From Hyphomicrobiales bacterium (GTDB taxonomy: Bacteria; Pseudomonadota; Alphaproteobacteria; Rhizobiales; Aestuariivirgaceae), in NCBI GenBank assembly GCA_025362535.1, contig JANYGE010000423.1, positions 1 through 5,462 of the forward strand: a stretch of DNA of 5,462 nucleotides, in the 5' to 3' direction. The notes under the pieces are model-generated. The model was not told the origin of the DNA. It searched no databases and saw nothing but the letters and a program-made list of their open reading frames with translations. Every line of letters starts with the position of its first letter. Positions within the stretch are counted from its first letter, which is position 1. Position numbers and translations under genes: made by a program. Positions 1-5,297 of this stretch are shown in pieces.

Positions 1-1
1 T

Positions 2-124
2 GTGACGAAAGTTTCAACAACCATCAGGCTTGATGCCGATATCATCGAAAAATTCCGCGCCCAAGGCCCGCGCTGGCAATCGCGGATTAATGAGGTGCTG
101 AAGGAATGGTTGGCGCGGGGTTAA
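2..124 (+). CDS. BrnA-like antitoxin, C-terminal part (gene cut by window edge)
   Basis: An open frame enters from the left edge and ends in TAA at 122-124. The visible 40 residues include TTIRLDADIIEKFRAQGP and the tail RINEVLKEWLARG. This is the C-terminal ribbon-helix-helix of the BrnA/DUF4415 antitoxin family: a short beta strand with alternating polar and hydrophobic residues, then two helices, with the family's typical RWQSRIN turn. BrnA proteins are usually about 80-100 residues, so the GTG at position 2 is probably internal and the true start lies upstream. Known members neutralise the BrnT ribonuclease toxin and repress their own operon. A brnT partner would be expected upstream, outside the window. 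The stop codon interlocks with that of the opposing LysR gene at 121-123. It could also be a stand-alone ribbon-helix-helix regulator without a toxin. Confidence 0.72.
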   Translation: MTKVSTTIRLDADIIEKFRAQGPRWQSRINEVLKEWLARG

Positions 125-1008
125 AAACTCCACTCCTTGGCCTTGCCCACGATGAAATCTCTAAATGCGGTCACGCGTTTTGTTTCTTTGAGTTCTTCGG
201 GATAGACGAAGTAAGTATCGAACTGGGGGGCTTCGAGAGGTAGGTCGATGAGCACCAAGTTCATATCGGGGGCCACCATATAATCAGCCACTGAACCGAT
301 GCCTGCACCGGCTTGCACGGCGCGACGCACCCCATAGGCATTGTTCACGCGCAAGGCGGATTTGCGCGGTGCGCTGAGCTCATGACCGACGGTTTCAAGC
401 CAGTTCAAATTGCTCAGATAGCCCTCGGTTTCGCCGAAGGTTACAATGCGGTGCTTATCTAAATCTTCCACCGATTTTGGAATGCCATGATGCTTCACAT
501 AATCGAGCGATGCATAAATATGATGATGTACGGTGAAGAGTTTGCGCTGAATGAGATCAGGTTGCGTTGGCCTGCGCAAGCGAATGGCCACATCAGCCTC
601 CCGCATGGAAAGATCAAGCTCGGTATCTTCCAGCATCAGAGAAACTTTGATATCGGGATAGAGATCCAAGAATTCGGTGATGCGCGGCGTGAGCCACACA
701 GAGCCCAAGCCCACTGTGGTGGTGATGCGCAGCTCACCCGATGGCTTTTCCTTGGAATCCATTAGACGGGTTTTTGCCGCTGCAAGTTTGGTAAAGACTT
801 CATGGGCAGTGCGGTAAAGCACTTCGCCTTGTTCGGTTAAAATCAATCCGCGCGCATGGCGATGGAAGAGCGTGACATGCAAATCCTCTTCGAGAGCAGA
901 GACTTGACGGCTGACAGCAGATTGCGAGAGCAGCAATTCAGTGCCCGCATGGGTGAAACTTCCGGCATCGGCTACCGCATGAAAAATCCGAAGCTTGTCC
1001 CAATCCAT
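121..1008 (-). CDS. LysR-family transcriptional regulator, LsrB/VtlR-like
   Basis: This 295-residue protein has the normal LysR length and layout. Residues 1-60 form the winged helix-turn-helix (FHAVADAGSFTHAGTEL, then SQSAVSRQVSALE), a linker helix runs to about residue 90, and the effector-binding domain covers about 92-290 (GELRITTTVGLGSVWLTP onward). It lies 2 bases downstream of trxB with only a weak ribosome site (GGCAGAG) inside the trxB end, so it is probably co-transcribed and translationally coupled. A LysR gene directly behind trxB is, from memory, the position of lsrB in Sinorhizobium and vtlr in Brucella and Agrobacterium. Those regulators control oxidative-stress, envelope and small-RNA genes. 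The orthology is inferred from context and general resemblance, not from an alignment. The protein has no cysteine at all, which is odd if it senses oxidants as reported for LsrB. The family call is certain; the LsrB/VtlR call is moderate. Confidence 0.93.
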   Translation of the reverse strand: MDWDKLRIFHAVADAGSFTHAGTELLLSQSAVSRQVSALEEDLHVTLFHRHARGLILTEQGEVLYRTAHEVFTKLAAAKTRLMDSKEKPSGELRITTTVGLGSVWLTPRITEFLDLYPDIKVSLMLEDTELDLSMREADVAIRLRRPTQPDLIQRKLFTVHHHIYASLDYVKHHGIPKSVEDLDKHRIVTFGETEGYLSNLNWLETVGHELSAPRKSALRVNNAYGVRRAVQAGAGIGSVADYMVAPDMNLVLIDLPLEAPQFDTYFVYPEELKETKRVTAFRDFIVGKAKEWSF

Positions 1009-1010
1009 AA

Positions 1011-1973
1011 TTACTCTGCCGCCTGTTTGATCTCGACTTTGTTATGCAGATATTTTTCTGCTTCCAGTGCGGCCATGCAGCCCATGCCTGCGGCGGTGAC
1101 GGCTTGACGATAGATATCGTCGGTCACATCGCCTGCTGCGAAGACGCCGGGAATGGTGGTGGCGGTGGACCATGGAGCCGTCACCAAATAGCCGCCGTTC
1201 TTGAAGGGCAGTTGACCCTCAAACAATTCAGTTGCGGGCTTGTGGCCGATGGCGATGAATATGCCATCCACCGCAAGATCAGTGATCATGTTGGTTTTTA
1301 CATTTTTCAGTCGCGCCGTGGTCACGCCGCGAGGTTCGGTTGTGCCAAGCACATCTTCCAAGGCTGTATCCCAAATCACTTTAATTTTGGGATGGGCGAA
1401 GAGGCGGTTTTGCAAAATGCGTTCGGCTTTGAATTCATTGCGACGATGCACCACCACAACTTCAATTGCAAAATTGGTGAGGAACAAGGCTTCTTCCACC
1501 GCTGTGTTGCCACCGCCGACCACGAGAACTTTTTTGCCGCGATAGAAGAACCCGTCACAGGTGGCGCAAGCCGAAACACCGAAGCCTTGGAAATGGGATT
1601 CGCTTGGCAGACCGAGCCACTTGGCTTGGGCCCCGGTGGCAATGATTAAAGCATCGCAGGTGTAGATCGTGCCGCTATCGCCCACCAGCTTCACGGGCGA
1701 AGCTTTGAGGTCTACTGAGGTAATGGTGTCAGACACAATCTCCGCACCCATATGTTCGGCTTGCGCCTTCATCTCATCCATCAGAAATGGGCCTTGGATG
1801 GTTTTGGCAAAGCCTGGATAGTTTTCTACATCAGTGGTGATGGTGAGCTGGCCACCAGGCTGGATGCCTTGGATGACCAAAGGCTGCAGCATGGCGCGGG
1901 CCGCATAAATGGCGGCAGTATAACCAGCAGGGCCGGAACCGAGCACGATCACTCGGGCATGACGGGACGACAT
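1011..1973 (-). CDS. trxB: Thioredoxin-disulfide reductase (TrxB)
   Basis: This cytoplasmic flavoenzyme uses NADPH to reduce thioredoxin. The 320 residues match the usual length of bacterial low-molecular-weight TrxB. The FAD-binding GSGPAG is at 12-17 and the redox-active CATC, with C136 and C139, sits in the family signature SACATCDG. The NADPH-binding GGGNTA is at 153-158, followed by HRR at 176-178, which contacts the 2'-phosphate. The C-terminal FAD motif GVFAAGDV is at 276-283, followed by YRQAVTAAGMGCMAA. The ATG at 1973 is preceded at 9 bases by AGGA, and the protein begins directly before the first FAD-binding strand, as expected. It is the first gene of a probable trxB-lysR operon, divergent from the lrp gene. 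A perfect inverted repeat just upstream suggests repressor or activator control. The peroxidase gene at 4310-4798 may use electrons from this enzyme through thioredoxin. Confidence 0.97.
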   Translation of the reverse strand: MSSRHARVIVLGSGPAGYTAAIYAARAMLQPLVIQGIQPGGQLTITTDVENYPGFAKTIQGPFLMDEMKAQAEHMGAEIVSDTITSVDLKASPVKLVGDSGTIYTCDALIIATGAQAKWLGLPSESHFQGFGVSACATCDGFFYRGKKVLVVGGGNTAVEEALFLTNFAIEVVVVHRRNEFKAERILQNRLFAHPKIKVIWDTALEDVLGTTEPRGVTTARLKNVKTNMITDLAVDGIFIAIGHKPATELFEGQLPFKNGGYLVTAPWSTATTIPGVFAAGDVTDDIYRQAVTAAGMGCMAALEAEKYLHNKVEIKQAAE

Positions 1974-1980
1974 ATCAGGG

Positions 1981-1987
1981 ATTCCTA
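1981..1987 (-). promoter_or_regulatory. trxB ribosome binding site
   Basis: On the minus strand the sequence ATAGGAAT precedes the trxB ATG, with AGGA about 9 bases before the start. It abuts the left arm of the inverted repeat at 1986-2016. A protein bound there could affect both transcription and, if the arms are transcribed, access to this site. Confidence 0.6.
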
Positions 1988-2016
1988 TGAGCTATGATTA
2001 TTCAGCATAGCTCATA
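1986..2016. promoter_or_regulatory. Perfect 11-9-11 inverted repeat, probable operator of trxB-lysR
   Basis: The left arm TATGAGCTATG (1986-1996) and the right arm CATAGCTCATA (2006-2016) are exact reverse complements separated by 9 bases (ATTATTCAG). The repeat begins 13 bases upstream of the trxB ATG and covers the best -10 candidate of the trxB promoter. Its inner part, CTATG-N9-CATAG, contains T-N11-A (T1995, A2007), the loose consensus of LysR-type binding sites. The LysR gene behind trxB is therefore a plausible binder. The divergent Lrp protein is another. With the start site predicted near 1997, only one arm would be transcribed, so a DNA operator is more likely than an RNA hairpin. 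Confidence 0.6.
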
Positions 2017-2031
2017 TGGGGTGCGAGACAA
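2004..2031 (-). promoter_or_regulatory. Predicted trxB promoter
   Basis: On the minus strand TTGTCT (2031-2026) and TATGCT (2009-2004) are spaced by 16 bases and match the -35 and -10 consensus at the strong positions. Transcription would start near 1997, giving a leader of about 24 nucleotides that includes the ribosome site. The -10 lies inside the right half of the inverted repeat. This is an eye-based prediction. Confidence 0.4.
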
Positions 2032-2085
2032 GGGGCCACAAGGTGTTGTGAACATGCCGCTTCTGGTATCACGAAATTTTATTGC

Positions 2086-2091
2086 TATAAG
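2086..2091 (+). promoter_or_regulatory. Predicted -10 of the lrp promoter (possible leaderless transcript)
   Basis: TATAAG lies so that +1 would fall on or next to the A of the ATG at 2098. No purine-rich ribosome site precedes that ATG; the upstream bases are GCTATAAGCATCGC. No good -35 is seen at 16-18 bases; the nearest match, TTCTGG at 2061-2066, is poor. This suggests leaderless translation or a weak, activator-dependent promoter. Confidence 0.35.
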
Positions 2092-2097
2092 CATCGC

Positions 2098-2571
2098 ATG
2101 AACAGCGCTGATGATCTCGACACGATTGACTGGAAAATTTTGAAAGAACTGCAACGTGAGGGGCGGATTTCCAATGTGGAACTCTCCTCGCGAGTGGGCC
2201 TATCGCCGCCGCCCACCTTGCGGCGGGTGCAGGCACTGGAAAAGGCCGGGTTTATCACTGGATATCGTGCCCAGCTTGATGGCGAAAAACTGGGTTATGG
2301 GGCGCAAGTTGTGGCGCTGGTTGGCCTTAAGAGCCAAGCTGAACATGAGATGAAAGAATTTGAGCGCCGGGTGGCGGGCTGGCCGATCGTGCGCGAATGT
2401 TATGCGGTGTCAGGCGTGGCTGATTTCATGTTGAAATGTGCTGGCCGCGATTTGCAATCAATCCAGAGTTTTGTGCTTGGGGCTTTGTCGAAAGCGCCGA
2501 ATGTGGAAAGTGTCAAAACCTCGCTCATCTTGCATGTGGCGAAAGATGAACCGGGAGTTCCTTTAGTATGA
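2098..2571 (+). CDS. AsnC/Lrp-family transcriptional regulator
   Basis: The 157 residues have the two-domain Lrp layout. The N-terminal helix-turn-helix at about 8-60 contains LDTIDWKILKELQREGRISNVELSSRVGLS and the recognition part PPPTLRRVQALEKAGFI. A RAM effector domain spans about 68-148, with the family pattern ECYAVSGVADFMLKCAGRDL and NVESVKTSLILHV. Members sense amino acids or related small molecules, assemble as octamers or higher forms, and often control their own gene and adjacent transport genes. The ATG at 2098 fits the family start, although no ribosome site precedes it. The stop overlaps the next start as ATGA, so it is translationally coupled to the BenE-type transporter. This makes it a likely local regulator of that transporter and the hydrolase, and it may also act on the divergent trxB. 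The effector is unknown. The divergent lrp/trxB arrangement is, from memory, conserved in rhizobia. Confidence 0.93.
   Translation: MNSADDLDTIDWKILKELQREGRISNVELSSRVGLSPPPTLRRVQALEKAGFITGYRAQLDGEKLGYGAQVVALVGLKSQAEHEMKEFERRVAGWPIVRECYAVSGVADFMLKCAGRDLQSIQSFVLGALSKAPNVESVKTSLILHVAKDEPGVPLV
2553..2557 (+). promoter_or_regulatory. Ribosome binding site of the benE-like gene inside lrp
   Basis: GGGAG ends 10 bases before the ATG at 2568. It lies within the last codons of lrp. Together with the ATGA overlap it supports coupled translation and fixes this start. Confidence 0.55.
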
Positions 2572-3719
2572 AATCACATTGGCTCTCGCTCACCGCCGCT
2601 GCTGCGGCTGCGGTGATCATCGGGTTTGCATCGACCATTCTTGTGCTCATGCAAGCCGCGCAGTCAATTGGTGCCACGCTGGCGCAGCAAGCCTCAATGG
2701 CTGCGATTTTATGTTTCATGATGGCGCTTACCACGCTGGTTTTGTGCTTGCGCTATAAAATGCCCATGCTTACGGCGTGGTCCACACCCGGTGCGGCATT
2801 GATTGTGGGCAGTGCGCATGGTGTATCTTATCAAGTAGCCCTCGGCTCATTTGTGTTCGCGGGCATCTTGATGGTGGTGACCGGATTGGTGCGGCCCTTG
2901 GAGCGTGCGATTGAACGCATGCCACCTGCTATTGCGGCTGCCATGCTGGCTGGCGTTTTGCTGAGTTATGTTTTGAAAGTGCCACCTGCTGCTATCGCTG
3001 CTCCTTGGCTGGTGTTGCCGCTGGTGTTTGCATTCTTCAGTATACGGATGATTTATCCCATGTATGCAGTGCCGGTGATTGTGGTGCTGGGTCTCGTGCT
3101 GGCGGGTTTTAGCGGCAGCATGGGGGCAGGGTGTTGTGCCTTGGGCGTAACTCCGCTCAGCTTTGATGTGCCACAGTTTGAATGGCCGGTGATGCTGGGG
3201 CTGGGTGTGCCTTTATATCTGGTCACCATGGCCTCGCAAAATCTGCCCGGCTTTGCGGTGCTGCGCGCCAGTGGCTATCAACCACAAGTGAGTGGCGCTT
3301 TGGTGGTCACAGGCCTGGGCTCGATACTCTCTGCGCCCTTCGGCGGCCATGCCGTGAACATGGCGGCGATCACTGCATCATTGGTAACAGGTCCTGATGC
3401 TCACCCTGATCCTACCCAACGCTGGAAAATCGCCTATCCGTATTTTGTGATTTACGTGGCCGTGGGTTTAGCCGCGATGAGCTTCGTTACGATCTTGGGT
3501 GCATTGCCGAAAGAGTTAGTAGCGGCAATAGCGGGCCTCGCATTGTTCGCTCCGCTGATGAGCGGTATCACCGCCATGGTGAAAGACTCTGCTGACCTGG
3601 AAGCCGCGATGGTGACATTCTTGGTGACAGCATCAGGCGTGGTGATGTTCGGCGTGGGGGCGGCGTTCTGGGGGTTGGTGGCGGGGATGGTGGTTTGGGG
3701 AGTGAAGAAGTTCTCATGA
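2568..3719 (+). CDS. BenE-family inner-membrane transporter (benzoate/H+ symporter family)
   Basis: This 383-residue, very hydrophobic protein has roughly 11-12 membrane spans and matches the BenE/YdcO family in length and motifs. GFASTILVLMQAAQ is at 19-32 near the N-terminus and TAWSTPGAALI at 69-79. LVTMASQNLPGFAVLRASGY is at 218-237 and SAPFGGHAVNMAAITAS at 255-271. GVGAAFWGLVAGMVVWGV closes the protein at 362-379. The N-terminal stretch is a membrane anchor, not a cleaved signal. The family belongs to the UraA/SLC26-like fold and is named for benzoate uptake, but most members have no proven substrate and no benzoate-degradation genes are in the window. It is coupled to lrp by an ATGA overlap and to the hydrolase by a second one. 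I infer import of a small carboxylate whose presence the Lrp protein may sense. Confidence 0.9.
   Translation: MKSHWLSLTAAAAAAVIIGFASTILVLMQAAQSIGATLAQQASMAAILCFMMALTTLVLCLRYKMPMLTAWSTPGAALIVGSAHGVSYQVALGSFVFAGILMVVTGLVRPLERAIERMPPAIAAAMLAGVLLSYVLKVPPAAIAAPWLVLPLVFAFFSIRMIYPMYAVPVIVVLGLVLAGFSGSMGAGCCALGVTPLSFDVPQFEWPVMLGLGVPLYLVTMASQNLPGFAVLRASGYQPQVSGALVVTGLGSILSAPFGGHAVNMAAITASLVTGPDAHPDPTQRWKIAYPYFVIYVAVGLAAMSFVTILGALPKELVAAIAGLALFAPLMSGITAMVKDSADLEAAMVTFLVTASGVVMFGVGAAFWGLVAGMVVWGVKKFS
3704..3710 (+). promoter_or_regulatory. Ribosome binding site deciding the hydrolase start
   Basis: GAAGAAG lies 5 bases before the ATG at 3716, with GGGGAG slightly further upstream at 3697-3702. This favours the ATG at 3716, which overlaps the transporter stop as ATGA, over the in-frame TTG at 3695. 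Confidence 0.5.
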
Positions 3720-4285
3720 AATCTTCCGAAACCGCAATTCTCGTCGTCGCTGGCCATATGGGGCCGGGGCCGGATCATTGGCAGTCTCGGTTGATTTCTA
3801 AGCTGTCTTCGGCGCGGCTGGTGGAGCAGGCGGATTGGGTGCATGGGTCGCTGCCTGTTGCGATCAACGCTTTGGTTGAAGCGGTTGCCGCAGCAGAGAA
3901 GCCGGTGGTTTTTGTGGCGCATTCGGTGGGGGCTACACTGGTGGCGCATTCTATTGCGGCACTCACCACACGCGGGGTGATTGATAAGGTGCGCGGGGCT
4001 TATTTGGTGGTGCCGCCGAATGAAGTGGCACTGCGCGGGCTCACTGGCATTGATCCTGTGTTTGCTTCGGTGCCGCGTGAGCCACTGCCGTTTCCTGCGC
4101 TGTTGGTTGCCACCAGCAATGATCCACATTCAACCATGGAGGACTCAGCAGAGCTGGCTCTCGCATGGGGTGCGCAATTGGTGGAGGCAGGCGAGGCTGG
4201 GCATATTGACCATCGTTCAGGCCATGGGCCGTGGCCAGAAGGCATGATGCGCTTTGCTGGATTTCTGTCTAAGCTGCCTGCATGA
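3716..4285 (+). CDS. RBBP9/YdeN-family alpha/beta serine hydrolase
   Basis: From the ATG at 3716 the protein has 189 residues, typical of this small alpha/beta-hydrolase family (Ser_hydrolase, PF06821). The family opening is GHMGPGPDHWQS at 13-24, followed by EQADW at 37-41. The nucleophile elbow AHSVG gives Ser70. The SNDPHS segment gives acid Asp136. GEAGHID gives His163, followed by SGHGPWPEG at 168-176, a strong family signature. The triad is therefore complete. It has no signal peptide, so it is cytoplasmic. Natural substrates are unknown for most members; they are probably small esters or peptides. It starts inside the transporter stop (ATGA), so it may act on the imported compound. An in-frame TTG at 3695 would add seven residues but has no better ribosome site and breaks the tight coupling. 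The peroxidase gene follows after 24 bases. Confidence 0.88.
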   Translation: MKSSETAILVVAGHMGPGPDHWQSRLISKLSSARLVEQADWVHGSLPVAINALVEAVAAAEKPVVFVAHSVGATLVAHSIAALTTRGVIDKVRGAYLVVPPNEVALRGLTGIDPVFASVPREPLPFPALLVATSNDPHSTMEDSAELALAWGAQLVEAGEAGHIDHRSGHGPWPEGMMRFAGFLSKLPA

Positions 4286-4295
4286 TTCATTTTAA

Positions 4296-4300
4296 CGGAG
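4296..4300 (+). promoter_or_regulatory. gpx ribosome binding site
   Basis: CGGAG lies 9 bases before the ATG at 4310 in the 24-base gap after the hydrolase. It is the clearest ribosome site on the plus strand of this window and supports that start. No promoter or terminator is evident in the gap, so co-transcription with the upstream genes is likely. Confidence 0.6.
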
Positions 4301-4309
4301 TTCCCCCAT

Positions 4310-4798
4310 ATGGTTGCTGAACCAACGCTTTATGATTTCACGCTGATCGGCAATGACGGCAAGCCCATGCCGCTTGAACAGTTTAAGGGCAAGGTGGTGC
4401 TGTTGGTAAATACGGCTTCCGAATGTGGATACACGCCGCAATATGAGGGGCTTGAGGCAATCTGGAAGGCCAATAAAGATAAGGGCTTGGTGATTGTTGG
4501 TGTGCCCTCCAATGATTTTGGGGGGCAGGAGCCGGGATCAGCCAAGGACATCGCCACATTCTGCAAATTGAATTACGGTGTCACCTTTCCACTGAGTGAT
4601 AAATCTGTGGTGAAGGGGACTGAGGCCATTCCGGTTTATCAATGGGCGAGCGCTCAGGCTGGCAATTTGGGCAAGCCAAAATGGAATTTCCACAAATATT
4701 TATTTGGGCGCGATGGCAAATTTATCGATTGGTTTTCGACCGCAACCAAGCCAGATGGGCCGAAGATAAAGAAGGCGTTGGAAGCGGCGCTTCAATAA
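4310..4798 (+). CDS. Glutathione peroxidase family protein, probably thioredoxin-dependent (2-Cys type)
   Basis: This 162-residue cytoplasmic thiol peroxidase reduces hydrogen peroxide and organic hydroperoxides. The peroxidatic Cys39 sits in NTASECGYTPQYEGLE (34-49), the family's first signature. The rest of the catalytic tetrad is present: Gln73 in GGQEPGS, and Trp125 and Asn126 in KWNFHKYL. Cys85 in ATFCKLNYGVTFP is at the position of the resolving cysteine of the non-selenium, 2-Cys members. These form an intramolecular disulfide and are usually recycled by thioredoxin rather than glutathione. No selenocysteine (in-frame TGA) is used. The length and start agree with the BtuE/GPX family. 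It probably belongs to the lrp-benE-hydrolase transcript. Its stop overlaps the convergent yoeB stop by 7 bases, with no room for a terminator. The link to the nearby trxB is functional inference; the family call is secure. Confidence 0.95.
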   Translation: MVAEPTLYDFTLIGNDGKPMPLEQFKGKVVLLVNTASECGYTPQYEGLEAIWKANKDKGLVIVGVPSNDFGGQEPGSAKDIATFCKLNYGVTFPLSDKSVVKGTEAIPVYQWASAQAGNLGKPKWNFHKYLFGRDGKFIDWFSTATKPDGPKIKKALEAALQ

Positions 4799-5046
4799 TG
4801 ATAGCGGCATTGCACTATTTCTAATGCGTCATCTTTGATGCGGTAAATTAAGCGGTGTTCATCGGAGATGCGTCGGGACCAAAAGCCCGCCAGTTCGTGG
4901 CGAAGTGGTTCTGGTTTGCCCGTGCCTTCAAATGGTGTGCGTGCGGTTTCTTCAATTAACGTGTTTAGTTTTTTTAGAATTTTTTTGTCTTGTGTTTGCC
5001 AATAGACGTATCCGGCCCACGCTTTTTCTGTGAACGTGATGTTCAC
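4792..5046 (-). CDS. yoeB: YoeB/Txe-family mRNA interferase toxin
   Basis: This 84-residue toxin has the standard YoeB length and matches the family end to end. It cleaves mRNA at codons in the A site of the translating ribosome. The catalytic residues known from E. coli YoeB sit at identical positions: Glu46 in GKPEPLRHEL, Arg65 in SDEHRLIYR, and His83-Tyr84 at the very C-terminus in CRYHY. The toxin therefore looks intact. It begins with GTG at 5046-5044, overlapping the yefM stop as GTGA. GGAAG at 5059-5055 lies 8 bases upstream, so translation is coupled to the antitoxin. The GTG start may help keep toxin below antitoxin. Its 3' end overlaps the gpx stop in the opposite direction. The coding strand carries two runs of seven A four bases apart (Asp20 to Leu27), possible slippage sites. 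Confidence 0.95.
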   Translation of the reverse strand: MNITFTEKAWAGYVYWQTQDKKILKKLNTLIEETARTPFEGTGKPEPLRHELAGFWSRRISDEHRLIYRIKDDALEIVQCRYHY

Positions 5047-5297
5047 TCAATAAGCTTCCGCACAGTCGTTTTTCCAGCATCAAGCTGTGCTATGGATTCC
5101 AACAAGTCTTTTGCATTAGCAGGACTGCGCAGCAAATACATCGTCTCTTCATGTGAGGTGTAATCCTCAAACGACATGATCACTGCCGCAGGCTTTCCGC
5201 CTTCGCGGGTGATGATCATGGGCGTATGATCATCATGCACCTGATCCAAATATTTGGCCAAGTTGTTGCGGAGCTCAGTTGAGGAGGCGATGCGCAT
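5043..5297 (-). CDS. yefM: YefM/Phd-family antitoxin
   Basis: This 84-residue protein is the antitoxin partner of the downstream yoeB. The N-terminal Phd/YefM DNA-binding and dimerisation fold covers about 1-55 (TELRNNLAKYLDQV, then PMIITREGGKPAAVIMSFEDY). The C-terminal toxin-binding tail carries the family motif EETMYLLRSPANAKDLLESI at 50-69. Arg10 and Arg31, at the positions of the basic residues reported to matter for E. coli YefM DNA binding (from memory), are present. The tail wraps around and inactivates YoeB, and the complex represses the operon through the palindromes just upstream. The ATG at 5297 gives the standard family start, but no purine-rich ribosome site precedes it. The predicted transcription start falls within a base of the ATG. 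The gene begins 39 bases after the greA stop on the same strand. Confidence 0.94.
   Translation of the reverse strand: MRIASSTELRNNLAKYLDQVHDDHTPMIITREGGKPAAVIMSFEDYTSHEETMYLLRSPANAKDLLESIAQLDAGKTTVRKLIE

Noticed and set aside
1044..1649. 201-codon open frame on the plus strand inside trxB
   Set aside because: It is antisense to the unmistakable TrxB sequence, its product is low in recognisable motifs, and no ribosome site supports it.
2037..2050. Small inverted repeat CACAA-GGTG-TTGTG in the trxB/lrp gap
   Set aside because: Arms of five bases are common by chance, and it matches no regulator site I can name.
1974..2097. Riboswitch or attenuator in the trxB or lrp leader
   Set aside because: Both predicted leaders are very short. 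The only strong dyad would be transcribed in part only, and no conserved riboswitch core is visible.
3695..3715. TTG start adding seven residues to the hydrolase
   Set aside because: The ATG at 3716 overlaps the upstream stop as ATGA, has GAAGAAG at 5 bases, and begins directly before the first beta strand.
2568..3719. Firm assignment as benzoate transporter benE
   Set aside because: The family match is clear, but no benzoate catabolic gene is present and the family is broad, so no substrate or gene symbol is given.
3452..4129. 225-codon open frame on the minus strand across the transporter and hydrolase genes
   Set aside because: It lies antisense to two well-supported genes. Its product is rich in Arg, His, Asn and Pro with no recognisable motif, as expected of a shadow frame.
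4310..4798. Selenocysteine version of glutathione peroxidase
   Set aside because: The catalytic codon for residue 39 is TGT (Cys), with no in-frame TGA.
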